Below are positions 16,296 to 24,348 of a stretch of DNA of 64,000 nucleotides, in pieces. The position numbers were made by a program, and so were the translations under genes. How positions within the stretch are numbered: position 1 is the stretch's first letter; every line of letters begins with the position of its first letter. Below the pieces are notes generated by a model. That model was not told where the DNA came from. It worked only from the letters and a program-made list of their open reading frames with translations, and did not search any database. Origin of the DNA: Microvirga arabica (GTDB taxonomy: Bacteria > Pseudomonadota > Alphaproteobacteria > Rhizobiales > Beijerinckiaceae); the NCBI RefSeq assembly GCF_016811235.1, contig NZ_JAFBID010000019.1, positions 1-64,000 on the forward strand, written 5' to 3'.

Positions 16296-17353
16296 CAGAC
16301 GGTCTCCGTCACCTTGCGCAGCCGCGGCGGGCTGTCAGGGTCGCGCCCACGCGCCAGCGCAACGGCGTTTACGAGGGGATAGAAGCTCTGGATGAGGGCG
16401 ATCGGCGCGAGATAGGGATGCACGCCCTCGACGGGCGGCAGCATGACGGCAGAAGGGCCTTCCGCCGCACCCGCAACCACGACAGGAACGCCTTGTTCGT
16501 TCAGCTTCGTCACGAGATCGTTCACGCCGCTCAGGGTCTCGTCCTGCTGGCTGAGCACCAAGATCGGGAAGTGGTCGCCGGCCAAGGTCCAGGGGCCGTG
16601 CATCAGCTCGGCGGCGCTCATGGCTTCCGCATGCACGCCCGATGTCTCCTTGAGCTTGAGGGCCGCTTCCTGAGCGACCGCAAAGCCTACCCCGCGTCCG
16701 ACGACGAAGAGGTTGTCGGCATCCGACAGGAGAGGTAGCGCGGACGACCAGTCGACGGCCGAGGCCTTGGCGAGAACGTCCGGCAGCGTGTCGAGCGCGT
16801 TGAGCAGATCCTGATCCTGCGACCAATGGGCGACGAGCTGCAGGCCAGCTGCCAGTGCGGCGATGAAGGATTTGGTGGCAGCCACGCTCTTCTCGGGTCC
16901 CGCGTGAAGCGGCAGCACCACCTCGCAGGTGGAGGCGAGCGGCGAGGAGGTGTCGTTCACCAGGGCGACCGTCAGCGCGCCGTCATCGCGCCCGGCCTGG
17001 GCGAGATTGAGGATGTCGGGGCTGCGGCCCGATTGCGACACAGCGAGGAACAGCGCATCGCGCATGCGCGGACGCGCCTCGTAGACGGATGTCACCGAGG
17101 GGCCGACGGAGGCGGTCACAAGACCGGAATGAATCTCGAGCAGGTATTTGACGAAGGTCGCCGCATTGTCCGAGCTGCCGCGCGCGCAGGTCACGGCAAA
17201 AGGCGGAGGTGAGGCGCGCAGGCGCTCGCCGAGATCACGGCAGAGGGGCGCATTGGCATCGAGCAGGGATGCGACCACCTGCGGGGCCTCCTGCGCTTCG
17301 CGCAGCATGGCCGTGACGGTGGAAACAGCGCTGTTCGTGTCAGGTGTCATCAT
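16295..17353 (-). CDS. SIS-domain glucosamine-6-phosphate deaminase/isomerase (NagB-II/AgaS-like)
   Basis: A 352-residue protein with two SIS domains: the first carries TCARGSSDNAATFVKYLLE and SQSGRSPDILN (residues about 55-110), the second VVGRGVGFAVAQEAALKLKE and a C-terminal half ending in RLRKVTETV. It resembles the isomerase half of GlmS without the glutaminase domain. Such proteins replace NagB in many proteobacteria, turning glucosamine-6-phosphate into fructose-6-phosphate and ammonia. No classical nagB is in the window, which supports the assignment. It overlaps the gntR 3' end by 14 bases and nagA by one base. Confidence 0.85.
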   Translation of the reverse strand: MMTPDTNSAVSTVTAMLREAQEAPQVVASLLDANAPLCRDLGERLRASPPPFAVTCARGSSDNAATFVKYLLEIHSGLVTASVGPSVTSVYEARPRMRDALFLAVSQSGRSPDILNLAQAGRDDGALTVALVNDTSSPLASTCEVVLPLHAGPEKSVAATKSFIAALAAGLQLVAHWSQDQDLLNALDTLPDVLAKASAVDWSSALPLLSDADNLFVVGRGVGFAVAQEAALKLKETSGVHAEAMSAAELMHGPWTLAGDHFPILVLSQQDETLSGVNDLVTKLNEQGVPVVVAGAAEGPSAVMLPPVEGVHPYLAPIALIQSFYPLVNAVALARGRDPDSPPRLRKVTETV

Positions 17354-18125
17354 TGTGCATCCGGTCGGGCTGGCTGATGGTCAGCTCAGCCACGAAATCA
17401 TAGGCATCGCCCCGGTAGTAGGATGAGGTGAACTCGACCATTTCACCGGTGGCCGTGAAGGAGCGGCGCTCGATATAGAGCGCGGGGCTCTGGGGCGGAA
17501 CGCCGAGGAGCGAGGCCTGTTCCTCGTTCAGGAGCACCGCATGGAGGCGCTGCAGGGCGCGGGCCGGCATGAAACCTTTTTCATGCAGCACAGCATAAAG
17601 GGATTGCTGCACAAGAGACGGATCCGGCAGAACGCGTGACGGGAGGACGGCGTTCTCGATCGCCATGGGAATGCCGTTCGCCAGGCGCAGGCGATTGACG
17701 CGGCTTACCCGATCGCCGGGCGAGAGACCGAGCGCCATCAGCTCGTCCGTCGAGGCTGGCCCGGTCGATTGACTGAGCATCACGGCCGAGGATTTGAGGC
17801 CGCGGGCCAGCATGTCGTCCGTGAAGCTCGACAGGCGGGACAGGGGCTGCTCCAGCCGCATCTGCTGCGCGATGAAGGTGCCCGAGCCCCAGCGCTGGAC
17901 GAGCACGCCCTTCTGCACAAGTCCCGTGATGGCCTTGCGCACGGTCACGCGCGAAATGCCGAGCTGCTTGGCGAGATCCCGCTCTCCCGGCAGCGCGGCA
18001 TCGGCCTTGAGCGCCCCCTTTCGCACCGCCTCCTCGATGGATTGCTGCAGCTGAAGGTACAGGGGCGTCGGATTGGCCTCGTTGAGGGGGAGAAGCGACA
18101 GGGCCTCGCCGGATTGATCGCTCAT
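17340..18125 (-). CDS. GntR/HutC-family transcriptional regulator of amino-sugar genes
   Basis: A 261-residue regulator. The N-terminal winged helix is at residues 20-85 (ERDLAKQLGISRVTVRKAI, then GSGTFIAQQ), followed by a UTRA ligand-binding domain ending in SSYYRGDAYDFVAELTI. HutC-type GntR proteins such as NagR/DasR bind phosphorylated amino sugars. It lies inside the nagK-gntR-SIS-nagA operon with ATGA overlap to the kinase gene, so it is probably autoregulated. The three TGGT-repeat sequences at 7950, 10222 and 19198 are its most likely binding sites. Confidence 0.88.
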   Translation of the reverse strand: MSDQSGEALSLLPLNEANPTPLYLQLQQSIEEAVRKGALKADAALPGERDLAKQLGISRVTVRKAITGLVQKGVLVQRWGSGTFIAQQMRLEQPLSRLSSFTDDMLARGLKSSAVMLSQSTGPASTDELMALGLSPGDRVSRVNRLRLANGIPMAIENAVLPSRVLPDPSLVQQSLYAVLHEKGFMPARALQRLHAVLLNEEQASLLGVPPQSPALYIERRSFTATGEMVEFTSSYYRGDAYDFVAELTISQPDRMHNDDT

Positions 18126-19003
18126 GTGGGCCTCCCCGTCACGGCCATGCGCGCGAGCAGGATGGCGCCGTCGACCGCATCGGCCATGGGAGCCACAATG
18201 GTCCGCTGGACCGGGGGCGGGAGCCAGCGGCGCATAGGCTCGGCCAAGCCGCCGAAGAGGCAGATGGCCGGGGCGCCAAGATCGAGGAGGCGCGTGGCAA
18301 TCAGGCCCAAGCCGGCGGCCGCGTCCGCAACGAGGTCGATGGCGAGGGGGTCCCGCCGTTCGGCATAGTCGAGGACGAGCGGGGCATAGCGTCCGAAATC
18401 GCTCGGCCGGGCCTTACCGACCCAGTCGACCAGGATCTCGAGATCGTTCTTGAACTCGGCCAGCACTACATCCGAGAGCGGGGTCGAAGGCGCGCGACCG
18501 TCATGAGCCCAGATGCAGCGGCGCAGGAGTTCCCGCCCAATGGCGGCCCCGCTGCCCTCGTCCGATACCTCATATCCCCAGCCCCCGACATAATGGCATT
18601 GGCCACTCACGCCGCCGTAGCCGCAGGAGCCGGTGCCGACGATGAGAATCGCCCCATCGCCTCCGTTGAAGGCGCCGAGCCAGGCGGTGTGGGCATCCGT
18701 GTCGATCTCGAAGGATGCGAAGGGATGCGAGCGGGCCAGCAGGCGCTCGACCGCGCTGGTCTGGCCCGCACCTGCGGCACCCATGCCGGCATGAATCCGG
18801 CCGAGGTCGTTCTCCTGAAGCCCTGCCTGGGACAGAGCTTCGCGGCATGCTGTCAGAATTGAGTTCCAGACTAGATCCGGGTCGAGACGGATATTGGATG
18901 GGCCCCCCGTTCCTTCCCCGAGCAGATCGCCCTGCGCATTGCGCAGACGCGCCCGGCACTTGGTGCCGCCGCCATCGATGCCGAGGAACAGGAGGTCGGT
19001 CAT
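18122..19003 (-). CDS. BadF/BadG-type N-acetylglucosamine kinase, second copy
   Basis: A 293-residue ASKHA kinase with LGIDGGGTKCRARL (phosphate 1), ILIVGTGSCGYGG (phosphate 2), SDEGSGAAIGRELLRRC and ICLFGGLAEP near the C terminus. It is related to the gene at 6084-6992 but clearly diverged. It is the first gene of the minus-strand nag operon. The start at 19003 is chosen because family members begin a few residues before GIDGGGT; ATG at 19030 is an alternative. Likely substrate is GlcNAc (or GlcN) imported by the divergent CUT1 transporter. Confidence 0.85.
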   Translation of the reverse strand: MTDLLFLGIDGGGTKCRARLRNAQGDLLGEGTGGPSNIRLDPDLVWNSILTACREALSQAGLQENDLGRIHAGMGAAGAGQTSAVERLLARSHPFASFEIDTDAHTAWLGAFNGGDGAILIVGTGSCGYGGVSGQCHYVGGWGYEVSDEGSGAAIGRELLRRCIWAHDGRAPSTPLSDVVLAEFKNDLEILVDWVGKARPSDFGRYAPLVLDYAERRDPLAIDLVADAAAGLGLIATRLLDLGAPAICLFGGLAEPMRRWLPPPVQRTIVAPMADAVDGAILLARMAVTGRPT

Positions 19004-19358
19004 GCGTGGATGGATCTCAAGATCGGACATTCGGACGGCACCATGCCACTTAATGTCCAGTTCGGGAAGGGGCGGTAGCCGCATTGCCTGGAGCCTTGTG
19101 CACCTGCCCTGCGGATGCGGATCGTTGAGAGCGCGGACGGAAGCCGGCAATTTCCGGAGGATCCAGCCGAAGGGGAGTTGTCTTTGAATTTTGTCGATAC
19201 CAATATGAGGTCACTTGTCCAACGCATCGACCAGTGAAACAGTCATGGCTGCCTGCTGGGACGCACAAGAATGCACATAATGGGCACGGGGCAACAAAAG
19301 GGAACATGCTCGTAAGGCGCGCCTCGGAGCCGCCTTCGGGTTACGGAGGACGAAGACA
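19004..19358. other. divergent intergenic region between nag operon and sugar ABC operon
   Basis: 355 bases without a gene. It holds the putative GntR operator C (19198-19216) and a good ribosome binding site (GGAGGA at 19344-19349) for the downstream binding-protein gene. Convincing sigma-70 boxes could not be fixed by eye. Confidence 0.6.
19198..19216. promoter_or_regulatory. putative GntR operator C, between nag operon and CUT1 transporter
   Basis: Read on the minus strand: AAGTGACCTCATATTGGTA. It shares the central ATA and the right-hand TTGGT with sites A and B; its left unit is TGAC instead of TGGT, so it is the weakest of the three. Its place between two divergent amino-sugar operons fits joint control. 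Confidence 0.55.
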
Positions 19359-20648
19359 ATGAAGAATCTCCATTCGAAGGCTTTCCGGCGCCGTGCGGGA
19401 CAGCTGCTGGCGACGGCATCCGTCGTCGCTGCCGCTCTGGCTTTCGCCAATGCTGCCTCGGCCCAGACCCTCACCATCGAGAGCTGGCGCAACGACGATG
19501 CGGATGTGTGGAACACCAAGATCATTCCGGCCTTCAACAAGAAGCACCCGAACATCAAGGTGCAGTTCAAGGCCGATCCGCCGACCGAGTACAACGCGGC
19601 CCTCAACGCGCGCCTTGCCGGCGGGACGGCCGGAGACCTCATCACCTGCCGGCCTTTCGATGCGTCCCTCGACCTGTTCAAGAAGGGCAACCTCGTTTCC
19701 GTCAACGATGTGAAGGGTCTCGAGAACTTCTCCGACGTAGCGAAGAGCGCCTGGTCCACGGACGACGGCAAGACCACCTTCTGCATGCCGATGGCTTCGG
19801 TGATCCACGGCTTCGTCTACAACAAGGAGATCTTCGACGAGCTGAAGCTCACACCGCCCAAGACGATGGCCGAGTTCCACGCGGTGCTCGACAAGATCAA
19901 GGCCGACGGCAAGTACACGCCCATCGCCATGGGTACGGCCGATCAATGGGAAGCCGCTACCATGGGCTTCCAGAACATCGGCGTGAACTACTGGAAGGGC
20001 GAGGAGGGCCGCAAGGCGCTCATCGAGGGCAAGCAGAAGTTCACCGACAAGCCCTATGTGGATGCGTTCAAGGAGCTGGCGAGCTGGGCGCCCTATATGG
20101 GCGACGGCTACAAGGCGCAGAAATATCCGGATACGCAGAACCTGTTCACCCTGGGCCGTGCGGCCATTTATCCGGCGGGCTCCTGGGACGTGCCGATCTT
20201 CCGCAAGCAGGCCGATTTCGAGTTCGACGCCTTCGCGCCGCCCGTGGTGAATGCCGGCGACAAGTGCTACATCAGCGATCACACGGACATCGCCATCGGC
20301 ATCAACGCCAAGTCTCAGAACATGGAAGCCGCCAAGACCTTCCTGTCCTGGGTGGCATCGCCTGAATTCGCCGAAATCTACGCCAACGAACTGCCGGGCT
20401 TCTTCCCGCTCTCCAAGGCGAAGGTGGACGTGAAGGATCCGGTGGCGGCTAAGTTCGTCGGCTGGCGCGGCACCTGCGAGAGCTCGATCCGCAATTCCTA
20501 CCAGATCCTGTCCCGCGGCACGCCGAATCTCGAGAACGAGCTCTGGAACGTGAGCGCTCAGGTGATGAACGGCAGCATGAAGCCCGAAGAGGCGGCCAAG
20601 AAGGCCCAGGACGGGCTTGCCAGCTGGTATGAGCCGCACAAGAAGTAA
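19359..20648 (+). CDS. sugar ABC transporter solute-binding protein (CUT1)
   Basis: A 429-residue periplasmic binding protein of the extracellular family 1 type. The signal peptide is SVVAAALAFANAASA with cleavage before QTLTIESW. The body has the typical start IIPAFNKKHPNIKVQFK and the later FTLGRAAIYPAGSWDVPIF. GGAGGA lies ten bases before the ATG. Two permeases and one ATPase follow, so the importer is complete. The divergent nag operon suggests GlcNAc, chitobiose or a related amino sugar as ligand, but the ligand is not fixed by sequence. Confidence 0.9.
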   Translation: MKNLHSKAFRRRAGQLLATASVVAAALAFANAASAQTLTIESWRNDDADVWNTKIIPAFNKKHPNIKVQFKADPPTEYNAALNARLAGGTAGDLITCRPFDASLDLFKKGNLVSVNDVKGLENFSDVAKSAWSTDDGKTTFCMPMASVIHGFVYNKEIFDELKLTPPKTMAEFHAVLDKIKADGKYTPIAMGTADQWEAATMGFQNIGVNYWKGEEGRKALIEGKQKFTDKPYVDAFKELASWAPYMGDGYKAQKYPDTQNLFTLGRAAIYPAGSWDVPIFRKQADFEFDAFAPPVVNAGDKCYISDHTDIAIGINAKSQNMEAAKTFLSWVASPEFAEIYANELPGFFPLSKAKVDVKDPVAAKFVGWRGTCESSIRNSYQILSRGTPNLENELWNVSAQVMNGSMKPEEAAKKAQDGLASWYEPHKK

Positions 20649-20660
20649 GTGAAGCACTGA

Positions 20661-20688
20661 AGCGGGCCACTCATCCGGGTGGCCCGCT
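20661..20688 (+). terminator. attenuator hairpin after the CUT1 binding-protein gene
   Basis: AGCGGGCCAC (20661-20670) pairs perfectly with GTGGCCCGCT (20679-20688), followed by CTTATCC and AGTTTTT. It separates the highly needed binding-protein message from the permease genes, as in the other importer operon at 11818. Confidence 0.75.
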
Positions 20689-20715
20689 CTTATCCTACTC
20701 AGTTTTTAGGGCAGC

Positions 20716-21678
20716 ATGACGGATCTCACGGCCTCACACGTGCAGTCGACGGACGTGGTCCCGGCCCGTTCGCGGTTCCCGATCCATATCGTGGTGTTTC
20801 TCGCCCCTGCGCTGGCGATCTACACGCTGTTCTCGATCTATCCGTTGGTCGATACCATCCGACTGAGCCTCTATGCTGGCGATGAGACCGGCGCGCGCAG
20901 CTTCGTCGGCCTCCAGAACTTCTATACGCTTCTGACGGATCCCAACTGGTCGGGCCAGTTCTGGAACGCATTCACCAACAACCTGATTTTCTTCGCCATC
21001 CACATGGTGGTGCAGAACGGGATTGGGCTAGGACTGGCCATGCTGCTCAGCCTGCCACGGCTGACGGGCGGCAGCGTCTACCGCACGTTGATCTTCCTGC
21101 CGACCATGCTGTCCGTGGTCATCATCGGCTTCATCTGGCAGCTCATGCTCAACCCGCTCTGGGGCATTGCGCCGAGCCTGTTGAAGGCCGTCGGGCTCGG
21201 CAGCCTCTTCGGTCCCTGGCTGGGGCAGGAATCGACCGCCCTGTTGACGGTCTCGCTCATTTCGGTGTGGCAGTTCGTCGGCATACCGATGATGCTGATC
21301 TATGCGGCGCTCCTGAACATTCCCGACGACCTCCTCGATGCCGCGACCGTCGACGGGGCAGGGCCGTTCAGCGTGTTCTGGTTCGTGCGTCTGCCGCTCA
21401 TCCTGCCGACGCTCGGCGTCGTGTCGATCCTCACTTTCGTTGCCAACTTCAACGCCTTCGATCTGATCTATGCGATCAAGGGCGCACTGGCCGGCCCGAA
21501 TTTCTCCACCGACATTCTCGGCACCTTCTTCTACCGTACCTTCTTCGGCTTCCAGCTCCAGGTCGGCAGCCCGACCATGGGGGCGGCGGTGGCGACCGCC
21601 ATGCTGGTCATCATCCTGATCGGCGTGCTGATCTACCTCTTCGGCGTGCAGCGGCGGCTGCAGCGGCATACGTTCTGA
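20716..21678 (+). CDS. sugar ABC transporter permease 1 (MalF type, CUT1)
   Basis: A 320-residue inner-membrane permease with about six membrane helices, the first being IHIVVFLAPALAIYTLFSIY. The EAA loop is DDLLDAATVDGAGPFSVFWFVRLPL in pieces (A-A-x-x-D-G-A). It lies 67 bases after the binding-protein gene, past the hairpin, and 13 bases before the second permease gene. It should form a heterodimer with that protein and be energised by the ATPase at 22545. Confidence 0.9.
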   Translation: MTDLTASHVQSTDVVPARSRFPIHIVVFLAPALAIYTLFSIYPLVDTIRLSLYAGDETGARSFVGLQNFYTLLTDPNWSGQFWNAFTNNLIFFAIHMVVQNGIGLGLAMLLSLPRLTGGSVYRTLIFLPTMLSVVIIGFIWQLMLNPLWGIAPSLLKAVGLGSLFGPWLGQESTALLTVSLISVWQFVGIPMMLIYAALLNIPDDLLDAATVDGAGPFSVFWFVRLPLILPTLGVVSILTFVANFNAFDLIYAIKGALAGPNFSTDILGTFFYRTFFGFQLQVGSPTMGAAVATAMLVIILIGVLIYLFGVQRRLQRHTF

Positions 21679-21691
21679 GAGGGCAGGGACC

Positions 21692-22519
21692 ATGACCATC
21701 AGACCTGGCCGCATCGCCGTTCACATCGCCCTGATCCTCTACACGATCCTGGCGCTCGGCCCAATCCTGCTCATCCTGATCAACGCCTTCAAGACGCGCC
21801 GGGCGATCTTTGCCGACCCGCTCGGACTGCCCAACGGACAGACCTTCACCACCATCGGCTTCGACCGGGTTTTCGCCAATTCCGATTTCGGCCTCTACTT
21901 CTTCAACAGCCTGACCGTGACAGTCGTGTCCCTTGTGCTGATTGTGCTCATCGGAGCCATGGCGGCCTGGGCGCTCACGGAATATCGCTTCCGCGGCAAC
22001 ACCCTGCTCAGTCTTTATCTCGCCATCGGCATCATGGTGCCGATCCGTCTCGGCAGCGTCAGCATCCTGCGCATGATGGTGGAGCTCAATCTCGTCAACA
22101 CCCTGACGGCGCTCATCCTCGTCTATGTGGCGCAGGGGCTTCCGCTCGCCATCCTGATCCTCGGGGAGTTCATCCAGCAGATCCCGAAGGACCTGCGCGA
22201 TGCGGCCCGCTGCGATGGGGTTAGTGAGTACCGGATCTTCTTCAGCATCATCCTGCCGCTGATCAGCCCGGCCATCGCGACAGTGGCGGTGTTCACCATG
22301 GTGCCGGTGTGGAACGATCTGTGGTTTCCGCTGATCCTGGCTCCCGGAGACGGCAAGCAGACCATCACGCTGGGCGTGCAGCAGTTCATCGGCCAGTACG
22401 TGACGGACTGGAATGCGGTGCTCGCGTCGCTCACGCTGGCGATTGCGCCGGTTCTTGTCCTTTACCTTCTCTTCTCGCGCTATCTCGTGCGCGGCCTCAC
22501 CGCCGGCGCTGTGAAGTGA
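21692..22519 (+). CDS. sugar ABC transporter permease 2 (MalG type, CUT1)
   Basis: A 275-residue permease with six predicted membrane helices (first: IHIALILYTILALGPILLIL). The EAA loop reads DLRDAARCDGVSEYRIFFSI, with an Arg-Cys replacing the more usual Arg-Ile/Met. It ends with the short C terminus RYLVRGLTAGAVK typical of MalG-like proteins. It pairs with the upstream permease and precedes the ATPase gene by 25 bases. Confidence 0.9.
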   Translation: MTIRPGRIAVHIALILYTILALGPILLILINAFKTRRAIFADPLGLPNGQTFTTIGFDRVFANSDFGLYFFNSLTVTVVSLVLIVLIGAMAAWALTEYRFRGNTLLSLYLAIGIMVPIRLGSVSILRMMVELNLVNTLTALILVYVAQGLPLAILILGEFIQQIPKDLRDAARCDGVSEYRIFFSIILPLISPAIATVAVFTMVPVWNDLWFPLILAPGDGKQTITLGVQQFIGQYVTDWNAVLASLTLAIAPVLVLYLLFSRYLVRGLTAGAVK

Positions 22520-22544
22520 CAGCTTCTTCCAGGAACTGACCGCA

Positions 22545-23636
22545 ATGGCTGACGTTTCCCTCCACGGAGTTGCCAAGTCTTTCGGGGCCACCGAGATCCT
22601 GCGCGACATCAACCTGTCCGTGGATGATGGCGAGTTCGTCGTTTTCGTTGGCCCGTCGGGTTGCGGAAAATCCACGTTGCTGCGCATCATCGCGGGCCTC
22701 GAGACGGTCAGCGGCGGCGAGATCAGGATTGACAAAAAGCGGGTGAACGAGCTGCCGCCGGCGGACCGCAAGATCGCCATGGTGTTCCAGTCCTATGCGC
22801 TCTACCCGCATATGAACGTCTACAAGAACATGGCGTTCGGGCTGAAATTCGCGAAGACCGACAAGGCGGAGGCGGACCGCCGAGTGCGGCAGGCGGCGGA
22901 GATCCTGAAGTTGACGCCGCTTCTCGACCGCAAGCCTCGTGAATTGTCTGGTGGCCAGAGGCAGCGCGTCGCCATTGGTCGCGCCATCGTGCGTAATCCC
23001 AGCGTCTTTCTCTTCGACGAGCCGCTGTCGAACCTCGATGCGGCTTTGCGGGTTAATACGCGCCTTGAGATTGCCAAGCTGCACCGGGATCTTGGCGCCA
23101 CGATGATCTACGTCACGCACGATCAGGTCGAGGCCATGACACTCGCCTCCAAGATCGTGGTGCTGAACCAGGGCCGGATCGAGCAGGTCGGGGCGCCGCT
23201 GGAACTTTATCGCTCTCCGCGCAACCTGTTCGTCGCCGGCTTTATCGGCTCGCCGCGCATGAACTTCATCAAGGGACAAGTTCTTCGAACTGACGGGAAT
23301 AAAGTCACCATCGGCTTCGCCGGCACGGAGGCTACCCTGGATGTGAGACCCGGCAGCGTGAACCCCGGCGACCATGTGACGGTGGGTATCAGGCCCGAGC
23401 ACATGGAAGTGGGAGGAGCGGATTCTACCTCTCTCAGGGGCACCATCGATGCCGTGGAGCAGTTGGGTGAATCGAGCTATGTCTATATGCGGCTGGCCAG
23501 CGGCGATGATGTGATCGTCCGTGCTCCCGGCGAGACCGAGGCGACGCCCGGTGGCACCTATACCGCCCATGTGCCGGCCCGCGCACTTCACGTGTTCGAT
23601 GCAGCGGGCCTGTCGGTTCTGCCTGAGCGCACTTGA
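22545..23636 (+). CDS. sugar ABC transporter ATP-binding protein (UgpC/MsmK type)
   Basis: A 363-residue ATPase. Walker A is GPSGCGKST, the Q-loop is VFQSYALYPHM, the signature is [15 protein letters not shown], and Walker B is VFLFDEPLSNLDAALR. A C-terminal TOBE/OB regulatory domain begins near residue 240 (VGIRPEHMEVGG). It completes the CUT1 importer. MsmK-like ATPases can energise several sugar importers, but they are not expected to serve the peptide-type permeases at 11867-13643. Confidence 0.93.
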   Translation: MADVSLHGVAKSFGATEILRDINLSVDDGEFVVFVGPSGCGKSTLLRIIAGLETVSGGEIRIDKKRVNELPPADRKIAMVFQSYALYPHMNVYKNMAFGLKFAKTDKAEADRRVRQAAEILKLTPLLDRKPRELSGGQRQRVAIGRAIVRNPSVFLFDEPLSNLDAALRVNTRLEIAKLHRDLGATMIYVTHDQVEAMTLASKIVVLNQGRIEQVGAPLELYRSPRNLFVAGFIGSPRMNFIKGQVLRTDGNKVTIGFAGTEATLDVRPGSVNPGDHVTVGIRPEHMEVGGADSTSLRGTIDAVEQLGESSYVYMRLASGDDVIVRAPGETEATPGGTYTAHVPARALHVFDAAGLSVLPERT

Positions 23637-23646
23637 GGCGGCATCT

Positions 23647-24348
23647 CTACGAATTCGATACGGCTGCCGCGATCCTAGGTGCCAGAGCGCTGTTGAGAAT
23701 CTCGGCAGGCTGACCTGAGGCTACGACCTTGCCATCAGCGACGAAGGCCATCTGATCGGCCACGTGGGCGGCATCCTCGGGCGTATGGATCGTCATGAGA
23801 ATGGTGACCGGACGCTTGCGCCGCATCTCGTCGACGAGCAGGATCATGTCGCGGCGCAAGGTCGGGTCGAGGCTGCTGAAGGGTTCATCGAGCAGGATCA
23901 GAGGGCGGCCCGAGACGAGGGCGCGGGCGAGCGCCACGCGCTGGCGCTGGCCGCCAGACATCTCGCCGGGCTTGCGGTTTTCGAACCCTCCAAGGCCGAC
24001 GGCTTGGAGGGTTTCCTCGATGAGCATCTTTTCACCTTCGGTCAGGCGTAGGGAAGGCCGTATTCCAAGGCCGACGTTCTGCGTGACGTTCAAGTGCGGA
24101 AACAGGTTGTGGTCCTGGAACACGATGGCGACAGGCCGCTTGGCCGGTGCGAGCGGCAACAGGTTCTGACCATCGAAGGTCAATGTGCCGCTCTGCGGCG
24201 TCTCAAACCCGGCGATCATGTGGAGCAGGGTGGTCTTGCCGCCTCCGGACGGGCCGATCACGGCGCAGAGATTTCCCGCCTTCACCGACAGCGAGTAATC
24301 GGCCGCGAAGTCGGGCCAGGTCAGGCGGCAGTTCTCAATGACCAGCAT
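23647..24348 (-). CDS. thiQ: thiamine ABC transporter ATP-binding protein
   Basis: A 233-residue ATPase. Walker A is [11 protein letters not shown], the Q-loop is [13 protein letters not shown], the signature is [15 protein letters not shown], and Walker B is [12 protein letters not shown]. Short length without regulatory domain is typical for ThiQ. It is the last gene of thiB-thiP-thiQ, overlapping thiP by 14 bases, behind a TPP riboswitch. Its 3' end faces the CUT1 ATPase gene with only ten bases between. Confidence 0.92.
   Translation of the reverse strand: MLVIENCRLTWPDFAADYSLSVKAGNLCAVIGPSGGGKTTLLHMIAGFETPQSGTLTFDGQNLLPLAPAKRPVAIVFQDHNLFPHLNVTQNVGLGIRPSLRLTEGEKMLIEETLQAVGLGGFENRKPGEMSGGQRQRVALARALVSGRPLILLDEPFSSLDPTLRRDMILLVDEMRRKRPVTILMTIHTPEDAAHVADQMAFVADGKVVASGQPAEILNSALAPRIAAAVSNS

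Noticed and set aside
19341-20657. 438-codon open frame antisense to the CUT1 binding protein
   Set aside because: Shadow frame; the plus-strand protein has signal peptide and family motifs.
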